Shown piece by piece: positions 45,039-56,520 of a DNA stretch of 64,000 bases (positions are counted from its first letter, which is position 1; the number at the start of each line of letters is the position of its first letter). The DNA comes from Clitoria ternatea (taxonomy: Eukaryota > Streptophyta > Magnoliopsida > Fabales > Fabaceae). Location of the stretch: assembly GCA_037962975.1 (NCBI GenBank), contig CM075669.1, positions 123,954,501 through 124,018,500 on the forward strand, read 5' to 3'. Below the pieces are notes generated by a model. The model saw only the letters and a list, made by a program, of their open reading frames with translations, did not search any database and had not been told where the DNA came from. The translations under genes and the position numbers were made by a program.

Positions 45039-46060
45039 ACTTTCACTCAGAGGTACTGGCTAAGCTCTTGATAGCTTCCTGCGAGAACATGAGAAATGAG
45101 AAAATCAGTCACTAGAACTGACGTGTTTTGCAAATCGATACTCCCCTAGTAACTTTGAAAATATTTTTGTATTCAGGGAAGTTTCGATTTGACAAAACTT
45201 ATGACAAATCAAAGGTCATGTGAGCTACGGATTTTCTGATCATTGTCAATAAAAAATTTGATTTTTTTTTTGATTTTTTTTATACCCTTTTTTTATTCAA
45301 AACATCCGTAACTCAAATCCCAAAGACTTGTGCATAAAAGGAAAGGACTACTTGCCCATTAAAGGATCACGGGTTAAAAATATGTTATTTTTGGAAGAAG
45401 TAATCCACTAAATGGGTAAGCGGTCCTCTCTAATTTGGATCATAAAAGAAAGCAAGAATGAGGAAAGGTATAAGTAAAGTTTGCCCCTTTGTGTCTTAAT
45501 TCAGGTTTTTCTGGAGGTCTCCTAATGGTTCTAAAGTTCATCTATCAATGATACCTCGCATTAGGTGGCTTGTTCTAAAATTTCTAAAGGTCACTAGAGC
45601 CAAGATCCTATTCATGATGTTGATCACAAATAGTAAGAAGTATACTAAGTGTGAGCACCATGAATAAGTCGAACTCTAGCTGAGGTTCTCACAGTAACCA
45701 GACAGGAAGTACATCCCAAATGGCTCCGCTATCAACCTCTCCTAATCTTAAGCTTATTTAGGCCCGGGTATAGGGTCCCACTCAAAAGTGTGTGTAAATT
45801 GTGAGTGTAGTGTGTGAAAGAGGCATTCAATACCTGTACCTTACTCATCCTGCACATAGAACAAACACAGAGCAACAAAATAAAGTCGACTACCCTAGGG
45901 TTCAATGATCATACAGATATTTACAGAACATAAATGATAGAATATAAACAAAACAGGAACTAAACATTGACAAGGAAATAAAATAAAAGAAGAAGTTAAA
46001 TAATTAATATGCTAATTAAAACATGCGCTATCAAATTGACTGGCTTGACTCTCTTATCCT
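45039..46060 (-). other. Leader between PBS and ORF1
   Basis: Non-coding; includes T/A homopolymer runs at 45255-45300. No ORF I can support. Confidence 0.6.
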
Positions 46061-46077
46061 CCCCAGTGGAGTCGCCA
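46061..46077 (-). other. Primer-binding site, tRNA-Arg type
   Basis: Minus strand TGGCGACTCCACTGGGG, two bases from the LTR end. From memory this is the tRNA-Arg-type PBS of Ogre elements. Confidence 0.82.
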
Positions 46078-46414
46078 TCTGTCGCGACCGGGATCGCGGC
46101 GGCGCGGCCGACCCTCAAAATGATTTTAAATAATAAATAGGGAGTCGCCACCAATATTTTTTTTAGGATAAAATAGTGGAAAAACCTTTTGTTAAAGCAC
46201 TGGTTATAAAAATCAGATTCCATGATTCGGGAGTCTGATTACAGGTGAGGAAGGTATTAGCACCTCACAACTGTCCGTTATAAAAAACGGTTACCTCAAT
46301 TTGATAGTGCGCATTATAGTTAACCCGATAATTATTTTAACTTCTTCATAAAAAAAAACATACGGAATGACAAAATAAACAAAATAAATAAAAATCAACG
46401 CAAAATATTTACAT

Positions 46415-46735
46415 GAGATTAACAGGACGTCTCGTCCAAATTAATCTCGCTCCTTTTTTTTCTTTAAAGAGATATTTAAAAATATGAGATTAACAGGACG
46501 TCTCGTCCAAATTAATCTCGCTCCTCCTTTTTTCTTTAAAGAGATATTTAAAAATATGAGATTAACAGGACGTCTCGTCCAAATTAATCTCGCTCCTCCT
46601 TTTTTCTTTAAAGAGATATTCAAAAATATGAGATTAACAGGACGTCTCGTCCAAATTAATCTCGCTCCTCCTTTTTTCTTTAAAGAGATATTTAAAAATA
46701 TGAGATTAACAGGACGTCTCGTCCAAATTAATCTC
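46415..46735 (-). repeat. Five-unit hairpin array, right Ogre-like LTR
   Basis: Units at 46415, 46486, 46558, 46630 and 46702, the same as in the left LTR. One spacer substitution was noted (46621). Confidence 0.88.
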
Positions 46736-47690
46736 GCTCCTCCTTTTGATAGCAAGACAAAAAGGAAACTCTAAAAATTAAATAAAGAAAAGTGGGCCCG
46801 ACAGGAACTGTTTCCCGCTCCTACGTATTCTCGAGCTTTCGAGAAATCAGGGTCACGTAGTTCTTTAAAATGTTTTTTTTTTTAGGAAAAGATTAGGAAG
46901 ATATTGATAGGCATCATTTTAGTGAAGAATCCATACAAGGCGAAGTGCTTCGCACGTGCAAGGATCTTATAGAGACTGTGTAGACGGAAGTATTTTCCGT
47001 ACGACACTGATTAAAAAAATGAATATATATAAAAAACTGAGCGGGAGAGGAAAACCGAGTGCAAAAATGAAAAAAACGAATGAAGAATAAGAAAACCGAG
47101 TGAAAAAATAAGAAAACCGAGCAAAAAAATAAGGAAACCGAGTGAAACTGTGAAAAATCCGAGTGAAAACAGGGAAAACCGAGTGAAACAGTAAAAATCC
47201 AAGTAAAACAGTGAAAATCTGAGTGAAACAGTGAGAATCTGAGTGAAATAGTGAGAATCTAAGTGAAATAGTGAAAATCCGAGTGAAACAGTAAGGATCT
47301 GAGTCAAAATAAGAGAAACCGAGTGCAAAAATAGTAAATCCTAGTGAAACAGTGAGAATCTGAGTGGAATAGTAAAAATCTGAGTGGAAATAAAGGAAAC
47401 CGAGTGAAACAGTGAGAATCCGAGTGGAAAGAGGCTTACCGGGTGAAATTTGAGCAGAGAAGAACGATTGGGACAAGAATTGCAAGTCCGAGAGGGAAAA
47501 GGGAGCTGGAAGGAGTGCTGTTGAGTAAAAGTGTAGAGGATGTTGGGGTAAAGAGAGTTTGAAAGGTGAGGGGTGAGTGAAGTGAGAGGGAGAGAAGACT
47601 TGGCGTGAGAGAGAGAGAGAACAGAGGTATGTTTGGGCAGAGTTTTCCCTTCCTCTGAATGCCTCCCCTTCAGCTGCCCTCCCCCTTGCC

Positions 47691-47699
47691 TATTTATAG
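47691..47699 (-). promoter_or_regulatory. TATA box, right (5') Ogre-like LTR
   Basis: Same as 31511. This copy would drive the genomic RNA. Confidence 0.7.
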
Positions 47700-48584
47700 G
47701 CTGGCCCGAGTGGAATGCCAGCTCAGGCTTCCACTTCCGAGTGGAATGCCAGCTTAGGCCTCCACTCGGTTTGGGTAGTGGGGGACAACGGCTGGTGGGA
47801 ATTTTTAATTCCTCCACCTCCGCCCCTGTCTGCCAGCCACCTCCGGGATTCCTGGATCCACTTTGGGGGTGGAATCCAGGTCAGCATGTGAATCCGAGTG
47901 AAGAGAGTGGAAATCCAAGAGAAAAATGGTGTAATCCGAGTGAAAATGGTGTAATCCGAGTGAGAATGGCTCGGATCCACCTTCCAATCAATATTCATTA
48001 ACACTGGCAGTCAAATCCGAGTGAGGATGTGTAAATCCGAGAGAAAAATGGTGTAATCCGAGCAAAAATGATGGAATCCGAGTGAGGATGGTGTGAATCC
48101 GAGTGAAAATGATGGAATCCGAGTAAAAAAAATGGGGAATCCGAGTGAGAATGGCTCGGATCCACCTTCCTCCACATTAGAAGTCAAATCCGAGTGGAAA
48201 AGGGGTCGGCCTTCACTTCCTCTCCACAATCCGAGTATAAAATGACTCGGAACCGATTGAAATGGCTCGGAAGTGGGTAAAGGAGGACTCGGATGAGTGA
48301 GGATTGGTTGGGAACCGATTGAAGTGGGTAAAGAAGGACTCGGATGAGTGAGGATTGGCTCGGAAATTGGAATTTTGGACATTTTTCGCTCGGAAATAAA
48401 CTTCTTCACACTCAGAATTAGAAATTTGAATTTCTTCACTCGGAATGGCTCTGACAGGGAAGCTTTCCACTCGGAATTGATTCATTCTGAGTAATTCTAC
48501 TCGGATTTGAGCATGTATGTGGCATTCCGCTCGGATTCTCCAACAGGAGCCTATTCCATTCGGAAATGCTTCATTGCTACTCGG

Positions 48585-48830
48585 TTTTCGATCATTTCTG
48601 AGTAGTTCTACTCGGTTTTGATCATTTCTGAGTAGTTCTACTCGGTTTTGATCATTTCTGAGTAGTTCTACTCGGTTTTGATCATTTCTGAGTAGTTCTA
48701 CTCGGTTTTGATCATTTCTGAGTAGTTCTACTTGGTTTTGATCATTTCTGAGTAGTTCTACTCGGATTTTCTCCATTCTGAGTAGTTCCACTCGGTTTTG
48801 ATCATTTCTGAGTAGTTCTACTCGGATTTC
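48585..48830 (-). repeat. 30 bp minisatellite, right Ogre-like LTR
   Basis: Same unit as 32405-32690 with five consensus units, so one unit was gained or lost since insertion. Confidence 0.85.
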
Positions 48831-49001
48831 CCTTCAACAGTGGCATATTCCACTCGGATTTGATCTGTTCCGAGTCCTTCCACTCGGAAATGAACATTTC
48901 CGAGTCAACCCTTTTTTTTTAAAAAAAATTTTTTTTATTTTTTTTTTAGAAAAAATATTCTTTTCATTTGCGGATGGGCTGAAATAGGTGTTCACATTGA
49001 A

Positions 49002-49074
49002 GAAACTCTGCTAAGGTGTCATCAAGATCCATTACCTCTAACTTTTCACTTTCCAAAGGAACTAGGAAAAACAT
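49002..49074 (-). pseudogene. gag-like remnant, 5' piece
   Basis: A short minus-strand frame begins at 49074 (MFFLVPLESEKLEVMDLDDT) and runs into the Ogre-like insertion at 48996. The frame continues beyond the insertion at about 29896, where a stop soon follows. The piece resembles the stretch after the capsid domain of Athila gags. Confidence 0.45.
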
Positions 49075-49295
49075 AAATGCAACAACTAACTACAAACAAG
49101 GCTACTGTAACAGTTAGTACCAACAACTAAACAACTAAAATCGAAACAGTAGTAACTATGAACAACAATACAGCGAGATTTAACAAATCCTACTCTTACA
49201 ACGAAATTTACTAACAACTAACAATCATGTACAGAAACTAACAAAAATGGTTCAGTCTAGTACCGGTCCAAGGATTGTTGATATTACTCAACAAT
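49075..49295 (-). other. Untranslated leader of the non-autonomous element
   Basis: A-rich leader between PBS and the gag remnant. ACAACTAA-type words recur (49080-49240). No ORF. Confidence 0.5.
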
Positions 49296-49312
49296 CCCCG
49301 GCAACGGCGCCA
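49296..49312 (-). other. Primer-binding site, tRNA-Asp type
   Basis: Minus strand reads TGGCGCCGTTGCCGGGG, starting 6 bases inside the LTR end. From memory this is the tRNA-Asp-complementary PBS used by Athila-type elements. It sets the orientation of the element. Confidence 0.82.
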
Positions 49313-49318
49313 TTAACT

Positions 49319-51117
49319 TGATGCTGAAATCCTGAGCCATTAATTTGGTGCAAAAATCTTAGTAAAATAAAATGTGACTCTCGGATTTACACTTTGGCAA
49401 GCGCACCAGTCGTTAAAATTGTAGTGTATTTGATCGTCCCACAGGGATTGTGGTAAGTACCTCAATCTAGGACTAGTACAAGCTGAACCAACAGAAAATA
49501 CATGAAGTTCATTCGGTTTTTATGGTTTTAGTGTCTTATAGTTGTTTTTGTATTTTCAGAAACAGAGTTAAAGTGAAATGAGGAAAGTGATTAATAGAAA
49601 ATAGGTCAGGATTGCTTCGGCTTACAAATTCCTCAAGAAACATGCAATTAAGTATAATCGAACTTCACAATCTAGAGGACAATCCGCTTGTGGTTATTCC
49701 CTAATTCCTTAGGTGAAAAACACTAATCCTTAAGTAATGAACCTTAATTCCTTAAGTGCTCGATTAACCTAAGAATCTAATGCGAAATTGGAGGTTAAAC
49801 TCTAACTATTCACCTAAATAGATTAGGCCTGAACTAGTTAGAAAGCTGGAAGTTACCTAAGCTTCAGCCATGATTCCTCACTGGTGAAGTTCTTCATCAG
49901 TTCTGGATTTGTCAATCCAGCGATTCTGCTCCACTCCTCAGCTTGTTCGCCTCAGGATCTTCAAAGTTGATCTACTTGCTCACAGCTTCAAGATTCCATT
50001 GCTGACCTTCACAATCCCAACCTTAGGGATTTAGAACTCCATAGACTTTGGTTCCATCGAAGGATTGTGGAACGTCATGGAGGAGAGAGTTTAGAGAGAT
50101 GAAAATGTAGTGAGAGATTATTCGAAGTTTAGAATGAAAAAGAATGTGTTCAATGTATTCTCTGTCTCCACACACCTACCTCTTTTTACAGAGTATGTAC
50201 ATGAATATATATAGGCATCTAACTAAACTAACTAACTTAACTAATATCTGAAAACTGAGTTCTTAATTAAACTAAACTAACTAATTGAATAATTACAGAA
50301 TAATTAACTAAGCACAGCTCAGCTCGTAGCAGATTCCATCTCATCATTAGCTAATATACAGCTCAGCACCAGCTAATTGACAGCTCACTTCTTAAGTTAC
50401 TTAAGGTTGCAGTAGTAGAGAAGAAGGCTATGGAAGCGGAACAGTACTGCACCAAGTGTGTTGTTGGAGGGAAGAAACAGTGTTTAAATTACTGCCTTTA
50501 TGCTTCAGCTGCTGAGTATTCACTTGAGCGGATTAAACTTCGCTTGAGCGAGTCCGGATTAACACTGCAGTGTTTCTTTCTCGCTTGGGCGTTATGGCAA
50601 AACTTGGGCGAGGACGGTCTCTTAAAGTTATGCTTGAGTGAGTCCGGATTTCACTAGGACGGATTAAATAATGAATAAGCACATAGGTTTCTTATGTAGC
50701 ATTCCGATCTTCTTCTCTTTTGGAGTCGGTGTCTTGGGAGTCTCACGCGGTCGGTCTTTGGACTCTTTTCAGTCGGAATTGAGGAAGTCTCACTCGGATT
50801 TATCAATTTCTGCTCAGATTTGTAGGATTTCACTCAGAATTTTCTTCTTATCTCGAGTCCGCCCTGTTCCTGCACCAATAAATAGCTACTTGCCTAGCAT
50901 TTATACGTTGGCTACTTAGTAAATTTTTAAATACTTCAAAATTCCTTATTTAATTAAAATTTTCAATCGGTTTCTTACATAGATAACATACTTTTGAAAT
51001 AAATAACTAAAACATGAATTATAACAAATTATTAAATAATAATAATAAAACTAGACAATACTTAGTAAATTATGTTAAATAAACAGTGGAATAATTAAGT
51101 CTTTTCAAGACTTATCA
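49319..51117 (-). repeat. Right (5') LTR of the non-autonomous element
   Basis: Partner of 6935-8733. In the minus sense it is the 5' LTR, followed by the PBS at 49312. I counted about 18 transitions and 4 transversions against the left copy. Confidence 0.93.
50205..50214 (-). promoter_or_regulatory. TATA box in the 5' LTR of the non-autonomous element
   Basis: ATATATATAG on plus reads CTATATATAT on minus, about 900 bp into the LTR. Likely core promoter; the partner LTR has the same sequence. Confidence 0.55.
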
Positions 51118-51122
51118 TCCAG

Positions 51123-51488
51123 CAGTGCGAGCTTCCACCACTGGAGCAAGAGGCTCGGCCCAGACAGAGGAGGAGGAGACCACCAGTTCAGCCACCATCT
51201 ATTGATGCTATCACTGATGGATTTGCTATAATGACTCTTGAGCATCAGCATATGATGCAGATGATGGCTGCCACACACAGAGCTTATATACATCTTCATG
51301 ATTCATTCTATCAGTACAGACTTCAGGGGGGAGCACCTTATGTCACACCAGCTGAATTTGTAGCTCATGTAGCTTGGCCTGGTGATTCACCTACATACCC
51401 TGAGACTGGTGGACCGTCTGGAGCACATGCTGAGACAGAGGATGATGTAGACGAGGAGGGAGATGATGAGGATCACATGGAGGACTGA
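51123..51488 (+). pseudogene. Athila-type ORF2, 3' part
   Basis: Continuation of the ORF cut at 6934. With one copy of the 5 bp target duplication removed, the codon phase at 6932-6934 runs on into 51123 without a shift. The segment begins with a Pro/Arg-rich stretch and continues with MTLEHQHMMQMMAATHRAYI from 51231. It ends in an acidic tail (DDVDEEGDDEDHMED) and a TGA at 51486-51488. This preserved phase shows the insertion came after the reading frame had formed. Confidence 0.75.
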
Positions 51489-52741
51489 TGGTGTTATTTT
51501 TCTGCACCTTTTACATACATTTCAATTTTCATTTAGTTTGGTATTTACATTGGTTTAGTTGATTTTGGATTATATTATATTTTGTTATATGGTTGTTATT
51601 TTTGCGTAATTTCTGTCGTGTTGTGTTTTGTGTATCTTCTTTAAAAAAAACCAAAAAATAAATAAATTTTATCTTTTTAATAAATAAATCAAATTATTGA
51701 AAATAAGAAAATTTATACATTTAAAGTTTTTACACAATAAAACCATTTTTAATAATCAAATTATCGATTCTTTTTGTAATTAAGGAATTTTGATAAAATT
51801 CAATTACAATAATTTTATTTACTATCAAGCTAATTTCAATAACCCGGTGAGCTGAGAGATCGTTTAAACACTTGAGGGTTTCGACATAACTTCATTCAAA
51901 TTGATTTTGCTTTAATCTGTGATTTGTGTTGTTGTATAGAGAATTCAAGAAAATGATCAAGGCATATTTTTGGTAAAAGAAACCTTGGGTCAAAAAAGCT
52001 TACCATGGTAAAATTATTTTATCCTTTGAAAGCCAATTTTGAGCCTGAAAAATAAATTCTTTGGTACCCCTAACCTTTATCAAATTTAACCATTCCCTAT
52101 ACTTGATTGATTAAAAGAGCAATTGAGCAAAATGAAAGATGTTCCGAATATTCTTACAAGAATGGGGAGTGAAAATTAAATGACTTGATTCTTTTCAAGA
52201 AAAATCAAGAAAATAGTGCATGTAAATGAAAAAAATGAATATATGCAAATCAAAAATAAGGAAAAGAATCAAGTTGGGGGTATTTATTTTCATCAATAAG
52301 GGAATTGAGATTTGGGTCAAGAAAAAGCCTATAAATTATAAAATGCTCTTTTATGATTTCAGGTTTTTGAATTCCAAGGAAAACCATCATTTCTTGTAAC
52401 CAAGCCTCATTACAACCCTTGAAAAGACCTTGTGATTTTTGAATTATCTCTGTATGATTAACCATTGACTAGATAAAAATCAAAATTAAATTCGTTTGAT
52501 TTTATGATTGATTGAGTGAAATAGGTTACCCTTTGCACATAGATAAACACTTGTGAGGTAAGCCTGAAATTATGCTTGATTTATTAATAAAGCATTGTAA
52601 AGATTTTTGTCATTAAACCTCTATTACATAAGATATCTATTTTTGATTATTTCAAAATGGTAAATTGTGAAATTACTTTTTGTAGTAAATTCTCGGACTA
52701 ACTCAAAAATTTGATTTCAAATTTTATTTTTATTTTCTCTC
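51489..52741 (+). other. AT-rich untranslated spacer before the 3' LTR
   Basis: Very AT-rich, with no supported ORF on either strand. It is the 3' untranslated part of the Athila-like element, between ORF2 and the polypurine tract. Confidence 0.6.
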
Positions 52742-52779
52742 TTGCTCGAGGACGAGCAATGTCTTAAATTGGGGGTATT
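52742..52779 (+). other. Hairpin plus polypurine tract of the Athila-like element
   Basis: TTGCTCG (52742-52748) and CGAGCAA (52753-52759) form a perfect 7 bp stem with an AGGA loop. After 6 bases comes the purine tract AAATTGGGGGTA, next to the LTR start TGTTAG at 52780. The tract would prime plus-strand DNA synthesis. The hairpin is close in sequence to the one beside the polypurine tract of the composite element at 8734-8771. Confidence 0.8.
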
Positions 52780-54291
52780 TGTTAGTCCTCAAATTTACAT
52801 TAAAATCTTTAATAAAAATTGTTGTAAAAAGAATAAAATTTGGTGAATTTGTTAGAAATTTAGGTTTTAAATTCAATAAATAGATGTTGTTGGAAATAAT
52901 CTGCCCTTGATCAATTTTCTTTAGTTTTGTAGTGAAAAAGTAAAGAATTTAAAGAGAAAATTGAAGAACTAGAGAGCTGACGTGTAGCATCAACACCACG
53001 TGTAGCGTGGGAACCTCTGATGCTGACGCTACGCTTCACACCCACGCGTAGCGTCAAGAGCTACGTGGACACCACTGACAGGTGGTCAAGCACTTAGCCA
53101 ATGACCCCTCCACTACCCACAAGTGTCCAAGCCGAATTGGGGGACAAGGCACACCTTTCTGGGCATGATTAATAAAAATAATTACATAATCATGGCCACT
53201 TCGAGCTGATTAATGGATGCTGAGTCAGGGACCTGACGCGTAGCATCAGGCTGGCACGTAGCGTCAGGACCCTTCCTCAGCCCTATAAATAGGGCCATTC
53301 TCCACACTTCTAAGCATCCAATTCTGAAGTTCATCCTTTCTTTTCTCTCTTTTCACTCGAGTTTGAGTGTTCTTCTTTGAGTTTGTAAGGTTGGAGTGAT
53401 TTCTAGATACTTGAGAGTGTTGTAGTGTGAGCATTTGTATTGTGAAGTTTTTTCAAGTCATCGTAATGTCAAACTTTGTAAGTACTGTTCTTACTTTTAT
53501 TATGTGTAACTAAATTTGTTTATGTTGAAATTTGGTGAATCAATCTATTATATGATGTTATGATTATGGCCTATACATATTTATGATTCAAGAACATGTT
53601 AGTATTTCAACTATTTATTAATATGAACATCAAATGGGAGAATGATTGTCATGTGTATTAAAACTTGTTTTATTAGTATGAATATCAAATCGGAGAATGA
53701 TTATTCATGCTGAATTAAAATCTGTTTTAATAAAAGTAAAAGTTGAAATACCCTTAATATGCCAATTACTAGGGATAGAATTGGTAATTATTGTTGCCAT
53801 AAGGCCAGAACTTAATGCAAGTTTTTATTGAGAAAGCTCACGAGGAATCGGACTTTACGATAAATACTTAGAATTTATATCATGAGGAATCGGTTATAAT
53901 AACTTTAAGCTACAATAACATGAACTTGATGATTAAGTATGTATGTTTGTAATTATTGCATTATATTTTAGTGCGAGAATCCGAATTCCAACATAGTTTG
54001 TTAATTTGTGTTTTTACCTCAAGTATCTGAATTATTCTGAATTACATCTCAACTTTATAGTTAGATTTTATCTTTTCCATCTTTTTACTTTATGAACAAA
54101 CCAACTATTAAATCCTGTGAATATTGTATAAACTGTTTATAAATTATTATTTTTTTGTTAATAAACATTGATAAATTTACCATAGTAAATAAGAAATTAC
54201 TGTGAGTTACTGGACTTTCAATCCCAGTGGAACGATATCTAAATTTGAAAACTACAATCGATTGGTGCGCTTGCCAATTAATAACCCAACA
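52780..54291 (+). repeat. 3' LTR of the Athila-like element (1512 bp)
   Basis: Begins TGTTAG after the polypurine tract and ends CCAACA at 54291, directly against LINE sequence. It contains copies of the GCGTAGCG motif and a TATA box. The partner LTR and the left target duplication are outside the window, so the right edge rests on the terminal TG..CA and on where the LINE coding sequence stops. Confidence 0.78.
53284..53291 (+). promoter_or_regulatory. TATA box in the Athila-like LTR
   Basis: TATAAATA in the context GCCCTATAAATAGGGCC, about 500 bp into the LTR. It is the best candidate core promoter for this family. The flanks GGGCC/GGCCC are themselves palindromic. Confidence 0.65.
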
Positions 54292-56520
54292 GTAACACAG
54301 GGGTTAACACCCATACCTCATAAGCTTTAACATAAGAGAATAGCAAATGATCAACTGTTTCATCTGAGCTTTGACACATTGGACATATATTTGGTACCAC
54401 CATTTCTCGTTTTAGCAATTCCATTCGCACCAATATCTTTTCCTTCATCATTTTCCATGCAAAACCTGTTACTTTAAGGGGTACAAATTTGTTCCACACA
54501 TATTTGAACAAACTGTCTGGAACCTCATTAAATGCGGATAAAAGCTGATAAACGCTCTTTACCAAGAATCCTCCATCCACTTCCCCTAACCACACCTATC
54601 TATCACCTACCCCTTCTTTTATCTCTACCCCTCTAAGCTCTTCTTCCACCTCCCCACCAAAATTTTTACCTAATCAAATAATTGTCTCCTCCAACTCCAA
54701 CCAACCCCACCTCCCTCTCTATTTACTATACTAGCAATTGATTCTATCTCATTCGAGGTTATGGAATACAATCAAGGAAACCGCTCCTGGAATGACCTCC
54801 TTCCCCACTAATTATCTTTCCAAAAATAAGTATGTTTACCGTTCCCCACCTTCTTCCCTATCATTCTTGACCACTAACCCAAAATCACATGATTCCCCCG
54901 ACCACCCCCCTTTTTATCTATATTACATATATCTTTCCACCATGAGGATAACCTTGTATCATATTTCCCTCTCTTGACCGTCATCTCCCCATACTTAGAC
55001 ACCAACACCCTTACCCATAAACTTTGTCTATCTTCTAACAGGCACCACCTCCACTTAGATAGAAGAGCAATGTTGAAAAATGCTACATTTTTTAACCCCA
55101 ACCCGCCCTCTTCCTTTGGAAAACACACCTCCCTCCAAGCAATCTAATGAATTTTCCTTTCTCCCTTTAACCCAACCCATAAAAAATTAGACAATATAGA
55201 ATGTAAAGAAAAACTATACCTATGGAAGCTTTGAAGAAAGACAGGAAATAGATTGGCACAAAGGATAAAACAGACTTGATCAACATGACGATAAACTCCT
55301 ACACTTCCACCCAGCTAGCTTCCTTTTTACCTTCAACATCATTTGTTCCCATAACCTCTTTCTTTTAGGAGAATCCCTAATAGGCAACCCCAAATATTTA
55401 AAGGGTAATCTTTCAATCTTACATTTCATAATATTCGCAGCTACCTACAGCTAATCTGATGGAACATTCACACCTACTACAACACTTTTGGCATAATTAA
55501 CTTTCAAACTAGAGCACATCTGAAACACCTGCATTACCCTTCTAATACTTAGCACATTTGCTAACTCCGTCATACCAAACACCAAAGTGCCATCTGCGTA
55601 CTGTAAATGAGAAACCACACACTCCCTCTCACCCACCTTCACACCCGTAAACACCCCCACCACTATAGCTTGTTGAGACAATATGCTCGGCCCCTCAGCC
55701 ACTAATACAAACAAAAAAGGGGATAATGGATCTCCTTACCGGAATCCCCTTCTTGGTATAAACTCATTAGGACTTTCATTTACCAAAACAGATATAGAAG
55801 TATAATTTAGACATTCCTCAATCCATTTTCTCCACATCAATGGAAAGTTCATCCTCTCCATCACATAATCCAAGAAGCCCCAATTCACCGAATCATATGC
55901 CTTTTCAATATCTGCTTTAAATAGAAAGCATTTTGTTCCTCTTCTCTTTACATCATCCACAATCTCGTCAGCAATCAGAATGCTATCGAGTATTTATCTC
56001 CCACAGATAAAAGCAAGCTGATTAGAGGATACCACCTCATCTAACACAAGTCTTAAACGGTTCGATAGTAGCTTTGCTAAAACTTTATATAAGCACCCTA
56101 CCAGCTGAATCAGTCAGAATTCCCTAATGTCCTGTGGATTCTCCATCTTCAGGATTAAAACTAGAAATGAGTTATTGGCCCTTTTCACAATCTGACTATA
56201 TGAATGGAATTCATCTATGAATCTGTAAAAGCCTGATTTCACCACCTCCCAAAACTACTTAATAAAACTGAAATTATAACCATCAGGTCCTAAACTCTTA
56301 TTCCCCGCATAGTCCCAGACCGCTTCCTTCACCTCTTTTTCTAAAAAAGGTCTAATTAACCTCTCACCCTTACCCCCATCTAACCTTCTAAACAAAATTC
56401 CATCCATCCTTGGACAACACCCCTTTGCCTCCCTTAAAAAAGAAGCGAAAGACTCTTTAATCCTTTTTTTCACCTCCTCGACCCCGTCATATCTCTTTCC
56501 GCCAATCACAGTGCTATGTA
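54292..56520 (-). pseudogene. LINE ORF2 reverse transcriptase and zf-RVT end
   Basis: RT motifs on the minus strand: KEAVWDYAGNKSLGPDGYNF (about 56280-56340), FLFKADIEKAYDSVNWGFLDY (about 55870-55930), DPLSPFLFVLVAEG (about 55690-55735), and YADG at 55589-55600. Most L1 RTs have YADD there, so the second catalytic Asp is replaced by Gly. The C-terminus (GFAWKMMKEKILVRMELLKR, then CPMCQSSDETVDHLLF, 54330-54480) is the zinc-binding zf-RVT type. Several stops and shifts occur, and the end is cut by the Athila-like LTR. Confidence 0.82.

Larger units (their letters stand above)
29902..48996 (-). mobile_element. Ogre-like Ty3/Gypsy retrotransposon (19.1 kb)
   Basis: LTRs 29902-32831 and 46080-48996, TSD TTGAA at 29897-29901 and 48997-49001. 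Minus-strand order: PBS (tRNA-Arg type), leader, ORF1, gag, protease, intron, RT, RNase H, integrase, tandem repeats, polypurine tract. ORF1 before gag, the intron before RT, the very long LTRs and the tandem repeats before the 3' LTR are hallmarks of Ogre elements. Four in-frame stops and one frameshift are visible, so it is defective but well preserved. It sits inside the gag remnant of the non-autonomous element. Confidence 0.94.
46080..48996 (-). repeat. Right (5') LTR of the Ogre-like element (2917 bp)
   Basis: Same modules as the left LTR with few substitutions. One 30 bp unit fewer in the array at 48585-48830 and a longer A/T run near 48920-48950 account for the length difference. Confidence 0.94.
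6935..51117 (-). mobile_element. Non-autonomous LTR retrotransposon carrying two nested elements
   Basis: Two 1799 bp LTRs (6935-8733 and 49319-51117) flanked by TCCAG at 6930-6934 and 51118-51122. The PBS lies next to the right LTR and the polypurine tract next to the left one, so it reads on the minus strand. Its own internal DNA is 8734-10512, 26613-29901 and 49002-49318, about 5.4 kb. This holds only a gag-like remnant and no protease, RT or integrase. The PBS type and the hairpin at its polypurine tract tie it to Athila-type elements, so its machinery was probably supplied in trans. By eye about 22 substitutions separate the LTRs (about 1.2%), so it is recent. Confidence 0.92.
1..54291 (+). 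mobile_element. Athila-like Ty3/Gypsy retrotransposon, 3' part, split by a 44 kb insertion
   Basis: Plus-strand element in two pieces, 1-6934 and 51123-54291. Order seen: gag C-terminus, protease, RT, RNase H, integrase, long spacer, ORF2, AT-rich spacer, hairpin plus polypurine tract, 3' LTR. The 5' LTR and most of gag lie before the window. Gag, protease and the start of RT share one frame, as in Athila-type elements, and ORF2 after pol is typical of that lineage. Five gag/protease stops, three or more pol frameshifts and a deleted integrase residue make it inactive. The ORF2 frame reads straight across the 6934/51123 junction, which proves the two pieces were once joined. It inserted into the 3' part of a LINE. 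Confidence 0.88.

Noticed and set aside
45255..45300. T/A homopolymer runs as a possible MITE or poly(A) tail
   Set aside because: No terminal inverted repeats or duplications; simply low-complexity leader sequence.
1..48996. C-to-T deamination as the proven cause of all in-frame stops
   Set aside because: Every stop is by definition one C-to-T (or G-to-A) change from Gln, Arg or Trp codons, so the list alone proves nothing. The 18:4 transition excess between the LTRs is suggestive only.
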